Assembly: GCF_000003815.2 (NCBI RefSeq) | Contig: NC_049982.1 | Location: 32,203,458-32,253,150, forward strand | Origin: Branchiostoma floridae | Taxonomy: Eukaryota > Chordata > Leptocardii > Amphioxiformes > Branchiostomatidae | Length of the DNA: 49,693 bases | Direction: 5' to 3' | Part shown: one piece after another, positions 23,001-36,280 of the stretch | Layout of the letters: each line of letters opens with the position of its first letter | Position numbering within the stretch: the first letter of the stretch is position 1 | The notes under the pieces: generated by a model | What the model saw: only the letters and a program-made list of their open reading frames with translations | Told to the model about the DNA's origin: nothing | Databases searched by the model: none | Translations under genes and position numbers: made by a program

Positions 23001-24060
23001 CCAAGCGGTTTCGATGTGATACGAAAATGGCCCTACACGAGAAATACTGGCAATAGAGGGACTTTTGCCGTCCTAAGCGGCTTTGACTTTTGTAACCTTT
23101 CCATACAGAAAAGTCGTTACATGTCGCCTTGAAGTGTATTTAAAAAGAACATATCCCAGCGACTCCTTGGCGTGGCGGCGTGAAGAGCACGAGGTTAGGC
23201 GTAATGCGCGGAGGGCTGGTACATGATTGCGTGAAATTTCGCCTTAAAGCACCGCATTACCTGCTCGGAGGTCTCGCCACCTCTTAAGACACTTCTTTTC
23301 ATGGCCGTTTAAGTGCGTTTGGCGGCATGAGGACAGGGCAGGCGGCGCATCAGGGCCCGGCCACAGACTGCAGCAGGCAGTAAAGTCAGAACCTCTCCCC
23401 AGACTATACAAAACCTCTGGGATACGGGCGCGACATCTAGAGCACACCGGCACACCTAGAGTTGTTACCGTTCATTTGAGACAGAATGTTACGGCGACAA
23501 ACATGTTTTCAACAATGTGGTTCATGTCTGGAGCGAAGAACATGGAACTATAAAACACCTTACGAATCGCAGCACAGTCTTGTCATATGGAAATCTCTAT
23601 ATTCTACTGTTACAAATATTCCGTCATGTCGTTTTAGAGCGTGTAAATGTTTTATGTATTGTTATAAACATTTTGCACTTTTTAATAGCAAACGAGGTTC
23701 GTGTGAGAGAATTTGGGACCTGCGTTGTTCACTAGGTCTTGTTTTAACCGCCTTGGTTGGAACAGCGCTCAGCTACCCGCCAAGAGTTAGCCGCACGCTG
23801 CTGTAGTTGGGTTCCGCTCCTAATTGAATTTTCTGTCGAGCGGGATCGCGGACAAGTTTTTGTAGCGTTGTCGCTGGCGTGGCGATAGTTATCTTTCTTT
23901 CTCTACCTCTCTCTCCTCTGTTTCAGCTTCGCGTGAGAGACAAGGGATCGGTTACCGGTAGTTTTGTGTCCCCTCCGGCTAGATGCATGCTAACGAGCCT
24001 AATGTTTAATGGGAAGGCTAGGGAAATAGCGGTGATGAATATGGCGTGGTATTAGGAAAA
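20040..24060. promoter_or_regulatory. Candidate upstream regulatory domain of Hmx
   Basis: Four kilobases with no supportable gene and almost no recognisable transposon, in contrast to the flanks. Several blocks (20230-20690, 20900-21200, 22140-23000) have even base composition and are rich in homeodomain-type ATTA/TAAT and CAGCTG E-box words, for example caattgcagctgctgtattaatg near 20570 and cccattagcatg near 20620. These features resemble conserved non-coding DNA around developmental regulators. No alignment was possible here, so this is inference. Confidence 0.35.
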
Positions 24061-24612
24061 ACAACACTATAATTGTCCAATCGGTGATCAACAGCCAATT
24101 GCGTGTAAGAGACCCCGCGTCCTATCCACGTCAGTCCCTCAGAGGGAGAACCGGTTGTTGGGATCGCCCAATAAGAGGGGTTTTCCACCACTCGTCCCCA
24201 TTGTTCAAGATTTGAGAGGTGTGGTCACTTGAGCTTTTCGTTCTTCGTAATCCAATTACCCATTGTGTGTGTCCAATCACCGAGTCGTTTTCAGTTGTCA
24301 AGCATTTAACTTGTATGACACGTTTATTTAGACGTTATTATTGTTATCTCTGCTGGACGGCGCCATTTCGACTCAGCGAGGGCCCCGGGCGTATTAAGGG
24401 TGGGCTGAGGTCTGGAGTGCACGGTAGGCACACTCACACTCGCTACGACCAGTCAGAGGCGTACGGACGCTAACAGTACAACCTTGCTGAGACAGGCCAC
24501 TCTACAGCAGTACCTGTGCCCGATCACACGGCACCCTCACCCCGCAGTGTACGCTACACTGCCAAACTCGCTGGGTACTCCACGCGTACGTACGGAACAC
24601 GCCAGTGCTAAC
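24061..24612 (+). promoter_or_regulatory. Hmx promoter and 5' UTR region, CCAAT-box cluster
   Basis: Five CCAAT pentamers on the plus strand (24077, 24095, 24168, 24252, 24273) lie within 200 bases, 340-540 bases upstream of the Hmx ATG. After them the sequence becomes GC- and CpG-richer (ccccgggcg, 24380-24470). No TATA box is evident. NF-Y-type CCAAT boxes with a CpG-rich start are typical of TATA-less promoters. The transcription start is not determined. Confidence 0.45.
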
Positions 24613-26011
<1,399 letters not shown>

Positions 26012-26111
26012 NNNNNNNNNNNNNNNNNNNNNNNNNNNNNNNNNNNNNNNNNNNNNNNNNNNNNNNNNNNNNNNNNNNNNNNNNNNNNNNNNNNNNNNNN
26101 NNNNNNNNNNN
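26012..26111. other. Assembly gap (100 N)
   Basis: Exactly 100 N, the usual placeholder for a gap of unknown size. It removes the end of the Hmx reading frame. The left edge is C/T-rich (ccccaccccgtcccccac) and the right edge TATA-rich, which may explain the assembly break. Confidence 0.98.
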
Positions 26112-26900
26112 ATACCATATACATATCTATATATAATATACATATATTCTCTAGTGTGTGCAATATGTTTAGAGGTCTTAGTTTTGTACTTCGCGTGTTT
26201 GTTTTTGCTGAGAAAAATCGTGTTTCCTCGGGAAAATGTTCATGTTCCCCAACCAGCCCCGTATGTAGTGACTCAATTGAGAATCACTTACCCAACCGCA
26301 AAACATCCCGACATTATTGTTCGGCGTGGAGATGAAAGGTCGAATTGATGCCGTGATTTAACTCTTTCCTTGTCCAAATCATGGGTTCGGTCCCACTCCT
26401 GAATTTTTAATGCCACTTTCGGCGAGATGAAGTCGCCTTTTTTTGCGAGACTATAGCTGGCATGTTGTGTGTGTGTGCGAGAGAGATCGCCCGGGGAGGG
26501 CTTGATTAAATGTACATTAGGGGCAATGGAGAATGTTCACTGTGCTTGTTTGCACCGATGCTGACACGGAATCCCGTAGAGGACGTGTTAAAAGGCTGCA
26601 AATGTAATTCAATTGCCATACAAGCCATTGGATATACTAATATACTCTTCTCTAGGCTTGTTAATTTCGTTCATATTCCTGTATATTTTGTGTACATATG
26701 GTATGATATACATGTCGTTAGGTTTAAATATGAGCTTTATTTGCTTAAGGGTTCTTGCTATTTCCCTTGCTCGGAAAAAGGCTTTCCGGTGCGATTTTAA
26801 AAAATAACGCCGGCGCCGGTTTATCTCATGGACACTTCAACTGCATTTGTACATAATATCGTGAAGCTTGAATTGAATAAAGAACAAAGTGGATGAATTT
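26112..26900 (+). other. Probable Hmx 3' UTR
   Basis: No open continuation of the Hmx frame with Hmx-like sequence after the gap. The stretch ends in tgcatttgtacataatatc...gaattgaataaagaac. TGTACATA (26849) matches the Pumilio recognition form TGTANATA, and AATAAA lies 20 bases further on. Attribution to Hmx rests on proximity and strand. Confidence 0.45.
26876..26881 (+). terminator. Polyadenylation signal AATAAA (probable Hmx end)
   Basis: Canonical hexamer about 865 bases after the last visible Hmx codon, with T/GT-rich sequence downstream (gatattgtcggtggcc, 26932 on). Confidence 0.45.
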
Positions 26901-28280
26901 ATAGCACGGCTGCCGCTTCATGTTTTACTCTGATATTGTCGGTGGCCTTTCTGAATAGTTAGAAATTTCTTCTCCTCAACACTGTATTTCTGTTTTATAT
27001 CATTTCTGGTATTCTAGAGGATTCTCATATCCTTTCTACTATTATCTTTTAAAAAACTACATCCTTTTTTCCGTTAACCTAAGTATGTACATGTACATCA
27101 GAAGAGTACCGCTCTCTGGCTAGCTGGCTAATACGCGACTGCATGCTATATATTATTTAAAACCAAAAATCCTCGGCAGCTCCAAGCCTTATCCCACTTT
27201 GATAGTGGAAATCACTTAGCCAAGGTTGTGTGTGTGGAAAGGAAAGCTGGCGGAGCTAAGCTGGCTGTAGTGTGACTGTGAGAGCAGGTAGTAGCACACA
27301 GCGGGGGGGACGGGACAGGTGGGGCGAGCCAGGCGGGAATAATCGCCCGGCCCACCGGGAACACTTCCAGCACGCGTCGCTCGCACGGAGCTCCTTTGTG
27401 CGTGCACACAACAAACCAAACAGAGCTTTCTCCCACACTCCACAACACAACGCCGTCCACAACAACTGTTTCTCATGAGAAACAGATACAAAGTTACGCC
27501 CGATTCCCTCTCTAGTAGTACCCACTGAAGCATATGTAGTGTAAACCTTGCGACTTCGTGTAAACAGTTGACAACTGATTATCACCGCTAAGTAGCTCAT
27601 TCACCCAGTATTGTTTACATAAGATTAGTACGGCACAGGATACAACAATTAATGTAATTTGTCAACACACCACTCGAAATGACGGACTAAATCTACTTTG
27701 TATGGTTGCATCTTTTAGATAATAGGCAATACGACAGATTTATCCCACAAAGAACAGCAACTAAGTAAACAACAGGACCCATCGAAACTAACATACACAG
27801 ACCCCTTAATTCTGAACAAGAAAGAAATCAGTTCTTGGTCAGCAAAACATAGGAAACCTCCAGTTCTAGAGAATTGAAGCTATCGGTAGTTTTGACTGTA
27901 CCAGTGACCTTACCTCTTTGCTGTGGGTTCTGAACTAGTTGGGTTTGTCTGCATATCTTTTTGAGACACAGAAGAAAATAACTCCCCTTTTTGCAACCTA
28001 TATGTTCTGTAATTGTACATGAACCTACGATTTTTTTGTGGTGATGTTTTGTCTTTGAACATGGTCAAAGCAAAGGTGGAGACTGGCTCTGGTACGCATA
28101 CTGACCGAAGCACTGACCGAACTCGCTACGGAGCCCGGTCTGTTGCGTTATATCAAGCGTAAGCTGAGTCATTGTCCATTCTTGTGTAGTCTAAAGTAGT
28201 TTTGCTTTCATTAAATTTCTTGCCGTTCAAATGAAAAGATTTATCGAACAGGGTACTGTAGATATGACGAACGGGTAGTA
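26901..28280. other. Intergenic, no gene seen
   Basis: Open frames at 27212-27600 overlap in all three minus frames and have no recognisable motif. A G-rich patch is at 27300-27330. The rest is mixed AT-rich DNA. Confidence 0.4.
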
Positions 28281-29700
28281 GCTATAACGTTGGGGCTGAA
28301 CGAAAATGCCCGGGGTCGCGGTCACACCGAAAGGTAATTGGTGGTCAGGGATAGCATAGCAGGCCCGGGAAGAAAGGAGTTGTCTCTGTCTGGGAGGTCA
28401 AGCTAGTGCCCATTAGAGGCCATCAACAGCGGTAGAACACAACACGTAAGAGCACAACCCAATTTGCTACTCCCCACTCCACTAAGCACCACTCCTTTAT
28501 TCCACCACTTAGTCCACAGCAATGTCAGGGGGTCAACAGCGCTCATATAGCGTTGTCTTTCCTTAATGGACAGCGGGGCATGTCGCCGGCCATTCTGACT
28601 CCATTGCCACAAATTTGTTGCCGTCTATGAGTTGAACTTCGATGTCCGACCTCACTTAAGAGCGGGCGACCGCAGCCCTTTCCAAATCACCTCGGTCTTT
28701 TTGTAGCCGGTAACTGGAGTCGTGTGGACGAATGTGTCTATCTCATCCAGGGGCAAAAGAGGGAGAGGGCTGGGGCACTGGTGCCATGCTATACATCGTC
28801 AGGCCCTTTTTGGTCGAGCGATATGGCTTTTAGGGTAGTTCAGAATGAGAACAATAACCGCACGTTATACCGCCCAGGCCCGGACACAGAGGATCACCCT
28901 GTCGTGCGCACTAAGTAACATAAAACCGATCCAGTCGCGTATGATGATTTGATTTATCATGCTAAAATTCATCATTTCCATAATTCCACGCTTTAAGTGC
29001 AGAGCGCCCATATTTTTCACAGCCTTTTTCAGCCTAATTGCAGCAGATTATATTTTGGCGTTTTGAGGTCCTTCAACAATTTTGGTTGAACAGCGGGAAC
29101 CGTTTTCGCTGTGCGTGTTGTTTGAGTGAATACTCGGCAAGGGCGCACATATCATACCAGCACGGGAGACAATAACCAAGGGCGCGTTATACTAAATATG
29201 ACACAGCCAGATGAAATATAACAAATTCATAATGACCACTTATACAAAACACGGACACTTTAGCCAATCGCCACTCATTTGCAGTGTATCGATCCAGGAC
29301 TTGCGATCTAAAGGAAAAATTATAGACCATTTTGGCTCGGGCTTTTTACCGCCGTCTGCCGACTACAGACTCTCTCTACTTATTCACAACGTAATTACTA
29401 GAAATGGAATTTCGGCTGATCCGGGCGCTCCAGGCCACTTAAAAATTAATCAAAACATTTTCATTGGAAATACGAGTTGACAGGAGATATATCCCTGCAC
29501 ACATTTATGAGGCTATAGCCGGGAAGAGTGCTTTGTATCAGGCGGTGCGGACTCGCCGCGGGAGCGAGCGGGTTAATGCGCGGGTTTTGTTCGGTGATTA
29601 GCGGGGACGGGTTGTTCAATACGCCCGTTCGGAAATCATTGGGCTCGGTGCTAATTGGCAATCGGAAAAATCTGTACCAAGGGTGTACTTTAATCTGACA
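28281..29700. promoter_or_regulatory. Low-repeat block, candidate Hmx enhancer region
   Basis: About 1.4 kb of even composition, with no repeat match in the window and recurring homeodomain-type words (for example ttaaaaattaatcaaaac, 29439-29456; ggtgattagcgggg, 29592 on; ggtgctaattggcaatcg near 29650). It is set between AT-rich, repeat-like DNA. Regulatory role is inferred only. Confidence 0.3.
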
Positions 29701-31100
29701 AATGGAGGTACACCTTTAGTAAAGGGAGTTGTATAGAGAGCGAAGCTATACTGAGGGGGGGGGGGGCGACTAAGAGTGAGCTGAGATTGCTCTATTGACT
29801 CTTCAAGCCGTGGACTCGATCAAAGAACCGTTACCCTTTAAGCATGCTCGCGTAATTCCTGCTTGTTACTTAACTGTTTTGATAGAACAGCGAAAATTGG
29901 GCACATTAAAAGGAATGACCTCCTAATGCCTTTTATAGGCGCAGGGGACCTCTTTCCGTCGTAAGTCTCCTGCCTTGTCCATTACGTGGACTCTTTAATG
30001 CGCCATAAATTCCCTTCACAAACAGATTTTTAATCAAGGGGCCGGGTCACAATCCGCCAGGGTGTCAGTGCGCACACACGCCTGCATTATCACACACAAA
30101 AGCAGCCACATTCTCTCCAATAGCACGAAATTTCGCGTTAGTAGCCATCATATATAATTTCCTAAGCCTACAGTTCGGGCACTTCTGACAACCACCTGCT
30201 ATTCCTACACAATTCTGAAAACCTTTGTTTTGATAAAACACTTTCCCTCGAAATATGTCTAAAAGTCTATAATTTCTACTGAAAGTGTGTTTTCGTGCAC
30301 TTTAATAAAAGTCGTGACTTACTGAATCTTTTTAACCTAAATAAACACGTAGTACATTTTTCTTCTATTCAGTAGCGAGTTCACCTCTATTTGAGTTTCT
30401 CAAGAGTGACGTACCATAGTTTAGAGTTTCAGACACATCCCTAACTTGCAATAAGTCGGTGTTTCTCTTTCTTAAACACACAACAGACGATCAACTATCC
30501 TTCCGGAACTTAAGTTTTTTTCTTTTTCTTTTCTTTCAAGTCTCTCTAATCTGAGATCTTGGGCGAACCGCTACATGTAGCTCTTGTATAGTCGGGATGA
30601 TATTTTCGGAGAATAGAGGGTTCAGCTAGGAATGTTATTCAGGTATTGTTAGGGTAAGGGGGCGGTATTGTACTCATAATCCACGCTAACGCGGCATCTG
30701 TCTGGCCCTTTCTGTACCTTTCTACAACTAGTAACATAAAAGGGCTAATTAGAAAAATTAGGAGCCACCGATGTCTATCTCTCTACCTCATCAACTTGGC
30801 ATGCAAACCCTCCATCCTTTTGAAAGATCGTGGCTCTAAAAAAGCAGATATACAAATGTTTGACAAAATGCGATAACAACGGTTGGCGGATCGAATTTCA
30901 AGTCGCATCGTTCTGATAGAAAAGTCGAACATTGAGGCGAATGTGATTGGGATCGTTACTCACTTAGTGTTGGATGCAAACACAATTATGTCGACTTACA
31001 AAGAGGGGTAACTGACAGATTTGGAGAATAACCAACCAGCTCGAAATTTCATCAGCGGTCGGCTCTTGTCTGATCCAATTGTGGGTCAGCCGAGACTGAG
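29701..31100. other. Intergenic, nothing recognised
   Basis: Contains a G run at 29755-29766 and otherwise mixed DNA; one even-composition patch (29930-30150) resembles the neighbouring low-repeat blocks. Confidence 0.35.
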
Positions 31101-32060
31101 AGAAAGCAACGGAGTTTGCCGTCCAATTTCGACGGAAATCGAACCGTCTTATCGGGCTATTTTGGGGAGAAGTAATCGAGTTTGTGAATAATTGCCCTAC
31201 ACAGACGCAGTTTGAGCGGGATGTCTGCAGGAGAGGGCTGATGGAAGTGCCTACTTTAGCGAGCTGTCGTCTTCAAATCGTTCTGGAAAGGGTTTTTGGA
31301 AAGCGGCACTACTTGTGTTCTAAAGTCCTCACACCCTACTAATGGTCGAACTAAGATCATTGAGAACCAACGCATGGAAGACATAAGAACAATTTCCCCA
31401 TTTTACTGTTTTTGAAGATGTTCTTCAATCAATTACAGTTTGATATGTGCGAAAAAGAAGATTTGTTTACGAAGAGAAGAGTATGGAACAGAGTACATAG
31501 TAAAGAGTGTGTAGTACTTCAACTTAACCGGAAAGTATTTATCATTTTAGTCGTTCACAAGTGAAGGTTTGGACAACTGCAAGCCGATATCTGATGACTG
31601 AAATATTATTTTATTTCAACGAGGGTCGTTCAAAACGGACTGACGTTTTTGATGCGTGGGCACGTCGCAAACTTGTTGAAAAAATACATTTATCTCGACG
31701 TCTTCTCGGCTGGGTATTCTAACAATTATGTGCGGAGTGCGCAGCTCAATTGAAGTGCACTTTGAGAGATGATACCACCCCTTAAGCCCCTCGTTCAAGC
31801 CCGCAAAAATCGGGGGCTAGCTTTGCGTGGAGGGAAATTAATGGCTATTAAGGCTGTCAGTCGCAAGTGGCTTCCACTTTCGAGCCGATAATTACTTGTT
31901 TGTTCGCCCATGATTGCCACCCTCCGCACTCCACTTTTCAGTGGCGTAATTACGGGGATTGGCGCGGCAGGGCAGGCAGGGAGGGGCGCCTGGCTCGCCG
32001 CCACGCCGGCTAACGACTCCCCACTTTCCACAAATTAACAGATCTGCAGTTTTCTAAAGA
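31101..32060. promoter_or_regulatory. Low-repeat block, candidate Hmx enhancer region
   Basis: Even-composition stretch with homeodomain-like words (gtgaataattgcc; ggaaattaatggctattaaggc near 31829; gataattacttg near 31890; gtggcgtaattacgggg near 31944) and no match to the repeats seen elsewhere. Short open frames on the minus strand are unremarkable. Inference only. Confidence 0.3.
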
Positions 32061-35000
32061 ACTGGGCCGGGAAACGTCAACTTCAAATCATTCCTGGCGT
32101 CACAGTGTAATCTAAGCATTGTGCAGTCGACTTTGAACACTGCACTCAGAGCTTGTTTTAACGATTTCAGGTGAGACAAACAGGATATAACTCAAGACAC
32201 GTCGTGCCCGCAGGATTTTCATGCAGACACATCTGAAACATTTGTAGTTAAACTCTTATCTTTTTTTCTTTATAGCTTAGAAATGGCGGGACGATTTCTT
32301 TATGCATCAAATTCCTTCAGGATACAGACCAAAATTCCGAATGAAGTCATGTCTGTCACATTACGCCCTTTCACAAAGAAGGAAAAAATCTGGGATCTGA
32401 ACAAAAAATCACTTTTGTACATGATATTTGGTCTGAAAAAGAAATAGCAAAGCAAGAAAATGGTTAATAGATGGAACAAAATCAAACATGCATCTTTTCT
32501 AAACTCAACTCACCGTCACAAAGACGGTAACATGATACGTCAGTTTTATTCAAGCAATCAAAGTCCAAAGCGACTCGGGGCGTAAACCTATCATGCCATA
32601 ACCCCGACCCTCTCCAAATGTCGATTTTTTAATGGCGGTTGGGGAAAGAAAGCGCGCGATTCGATATCCCTCCCATAGACTGATGGGTGCAGGATCAGAT
32701 TGCAGCGTTTGTAGGCTATAATTGGCAATTAGATACCTGTCCAGATGTCGATAAACGGAAAATTGGCAAAACCTGTCCACCCAAGTCGTTGACTTTCCTT
32801 CACCGATGCCTTCTTATGCAAGATCCCATTGTATACTGTCGTGTTTCCGTTTCTGGTAGGCATAGAACGCAGTGAGAAGCATTAAAACGAACAAACGTCT
32901 AAAAAGGAATATACTCTCGGCGTAACGAAATATTTTATTGTCATGTCATGAGATCATATCTTCCGATCCAACGTTGAAAAATCTTCGCTTTTTTCTATAA
33001 TGTTATCAAATATCATGTGTATGTCACCATAATACGTCGTCTTCCACATACTTTTGTTTCTACCCTCAGAAGGAAAAAAAATGAATTTAGATAATAATCT
33101 GATTATACTTAACTAAACCATAATTTCAATGTTAATATGACTACACATATTTTACCTTAAGCAATTTTTATTTATTTTAGATGCACCCATCTATGTGATT
33201 TTTTTTCATCTAAGCACAAGACCCCTTTGATAACAAACTGTCGACCTGAACTGAATATCACAACGGACAAAGTACTATCATCATTTTACACCTGATATAT
33301 TTATTTATTTTCTTGAACTACACGTTTTCTTGTTGTAGTAATATGTGTGTACCTTTATTTAACATTTTTGTACGAATACGCACAGTATGTAGATGTGTTC
33401 TACAGTTCTTATTCCAGGTTTTTCACCTGTCACTGGCCCCTAGGGCTCCCCAACGGCACAGAACACTTGATCGATTGTCATCAACAGATTCTGAAAAAAA
33501 GACAAAAACAGCTCTAAATGACCACGCTTTTAGTAGACAAACCCCGAGAGCTTGTAACCCTACCCGCAGTGCCGTTTTAACCAGCTCTCGTGCACGGGGA
33601 TCGCCTTCCCGTTCCCACGGCAGTCCGAGTCTGTTGGGACCGCGGCAAAATTCTGTGTTGTCTGGTGGCGCGTGTCTTTACTTTAAAACGTCTACCACCA
33701 CTTCTGTCTATTGTACCAGTATCTGTACCCCCGGTTTGTACAAGAGGAAACGCACGGGGAATTTAGAAGTCAACCAGGTACGCATATGGTGTGTCACAGA
33801 CAACAGCTCTACCTGTCCATCTTGCGGGCATCTGTCGGGGTTATCTAGGCACGGTTTGTGTCGTATCTTCTTCATCTCTGCTGTCGAATCTCAGCTGTCG
33901 CGCGGGGAATGCCTGTAAATCATCACACCTGAACGAACAAAAGTTCATCCGCCCAGGTAAAAGGTGAAGTAGAGGACACCTCGTCGCCACTACGGGCTGA
34001 TTTTCCACACGCACACAAATGTGCTACGATCACGCCAGCAAGAGCGCTGCGAATTTACACCAAAATGATATAAAACGCTATCTCAACTATCTCTAACATC
34101 GTTGTAAATGAGATAGTTCAGACAACTGTTGTCACTTGTACCAACTACAATAGGAAGTGACCTTAGCTTAACCCCTAGCGGGAGGCTTACGGTAATACCA
34201 CTATCATACCCCGCGGACTGCGATTATAAATATGCAGCACATGTACTTCAAATGACCGTTGATAATATTACACTAGTTACATGTTCTTGATAGCAATTTT
34301 TTGTGTCGCTGATGTGTTAAAAGTCTTGCAAAAAGAACACAGGAAACAATCGTCGCCGACAACTATTGTTTGGTCCATATTTCGATAAGGGATGATCACT
34401 TCGGCGTCATTGAAATAAACAGGCGCGCAGTTAACCAATTACGTCTAACCCATGAGACGCAATTTTGTAATAGCCACGATTTCCATATCTGTAGGACTGT
34501 CATATGTTACACCGGAAAGTATTTGATGATGTTACCTTCATAGCCTCCTCGTTATAGAATGTTGATTTTAATGGCTAATCGTTAAAACGAACTATTGATA
34601 TACACTTCATTGAATATGACCACATATTTTCAATGTGACTGGTAGCAACTATTAGAGAGATATGTAAGAATCCAGACATTTTACCCAGCTCTTAAGGCAA
34701 CGTAAGAGTCTATATCACGTCTCTACAACGAATTGTTTTGTTTTGTTTTTGTCTGTGACATAGCAAGTTGCGACATAGAGTGACCACCTTATATCCTTTT
34801 TCAACAGAAACATGTCGTCAGCACAATTTACATACACGTAATATTCGAATACAATTTTCAATCTCTACAACTGGATATAAAAACGGAGATTTACTTCCAG
34901 ACGTTTCAAGTGACATCCTTCAGCGTCACTAGAATGAAATGGCAGAACAATTCAATACAAGTACAGTTACATGTTGTACCTAGAAAAACTAGTTGAACAT

Positions 35001-36032
35001 GTCAACTCACTAACTCCTAAAGATCGTATGCAAATGTCACTCAAATGTAAATCATGTTTGCATATTTCCTATGGTAAAGACAATGCCATAGGAAAAGTTA
35101 TTGGCCTTCGTAATGCAAACCTATGCCACTGATCTTACCATATTAACCACATATAAAGTCGAAAAATAACATTCCCTCAAATAGTCGATACTGTGCATCA
35201 AAAAGCAGAAGACAACATTTTTCATGTTTTCAAATGAAGCGATGATATCTAGTTCTAGTGTATATGGTGGCATTTTTCTTAGAGCCTCTCAATTTAGTCT
35301 GGTATCCAGCCGAACTCTAGCTCCCGGGTCTCTTCTGTCCTCTCCGCAAAATTTGCTGTTTTGTGTGCTTTGAAAGGAACGCATATGACTCAGAAAGAAC
35401 AATAGAGTGATTGCTTTTAGATAGTAAGAAGCAAGAGAATTATTCAAGACATTTGGAGTCATCAATGTATGAAATCCACCACTGTCCACGGAACTTCATT
35501 GCTATTCTTGTGTGATTGAAAACATAATAAAATCCTGTGTAAATATATATACACCAGTTATTGGAACAGTTGTCAGTTATGTTCATTGTGACACTATCAC
35601 ATACATCCGAACCATTGCTACAGGGCGAGACCACCATACATACTGGGGGTGAGGAATGTACCAATAATATTTATCAGTTTTCAAAGTGTTCTTTTTATCT
35701 GAAATGTGGCGAATACGTTTTTTATAAATTGGGAAATATTTATTGATCACTGAAACACCTATGCACACAGTGTATGACCGAATGTATGTGAATGGTTTGA
35801 AACTCTGATCGTTGTATTAAACAACATCAAATGTTAACTATCAAAAATGAACTTATAAACTTGTATCATAACTCATTCGTGTCCTTATATCATCGTATGA
35901 CTATAGTATATACTGCTGTTTCATTTTTATATCATTGTTTATGCTATTTTGTTACATTATGGATATCTGGTACCGGAACCCAGCTGTGAAGCCCCGGCCT
36001 TGTCGCAACTTTGATAAAACAGAGCAGAATGT
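32061..36032. other. Intergenic gene desert
   Basis: AT-rich DNA without a supportable gene. A 201-codon plus-strand frame at 33313-33918 is the longest here. It is Ser/Thr/Arg-rich, has no domain I recognise, and its first third lies in AT-rich sequence. No tandem or inverted repeat of note was found by eye. Confidence 0.4.
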
Positions 36033-36280
36033 CTAGAAAGGCAACATTTTCACGAAAATGCAGAATGTTTTCCCCGTAGTCTTTTGTCAATCTACTTTTA
36101 TACAATACTGTACCATTAGGCTCACCCTATAGTATTGTGTGCGAGTAAAAATGCTCATATCCACAATATCTTTACACGGTTCTAAGCTCTAATTAGCTCC
36201 TGACAGAGGAAGAAGAGGAAATAAAAAACTATAACACACCTGCAAAAACAACATGTCTTCTCCTATCGGGAAAATATTAT
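36033..36280 (+). mobile_element. Inverted-repeat MITE, ATGTTTTCCC family, copy 2
   Basis: Same orientation and boundary blocks as 14792-15140: ctagaaaggcaacattttc at the start, gcagaatgttttccccgtag, accattaggctc, and ctatcgggaaaatatt at the end. About 100 bases shorter than copy 1; the segment around the first accattag block is missing. Confidence 0.7.

Noticed and set aside
24484-24612. Upstream in-frame extension of Hmx exon 1
   Set aside because: Open but without an in-frame ATG; the ATG at 24613 has a strong context and gives a normal HMX N-terminus.
27212-27600. Three overlapping minus-strand frames
   Set aside because: Open in all registers because of GC-rich composition; sequence is unlike any family I know.
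33313-33918. 201-codon open frame on the plus strand, the longest outside Hmx and the repeats
   Set aside because: Ser/Thr/Arg-rich low-information sequence with no recognisable domain, no splice partners and an AT-rich start. Probably chance; a transcript match would be needed to revive it.
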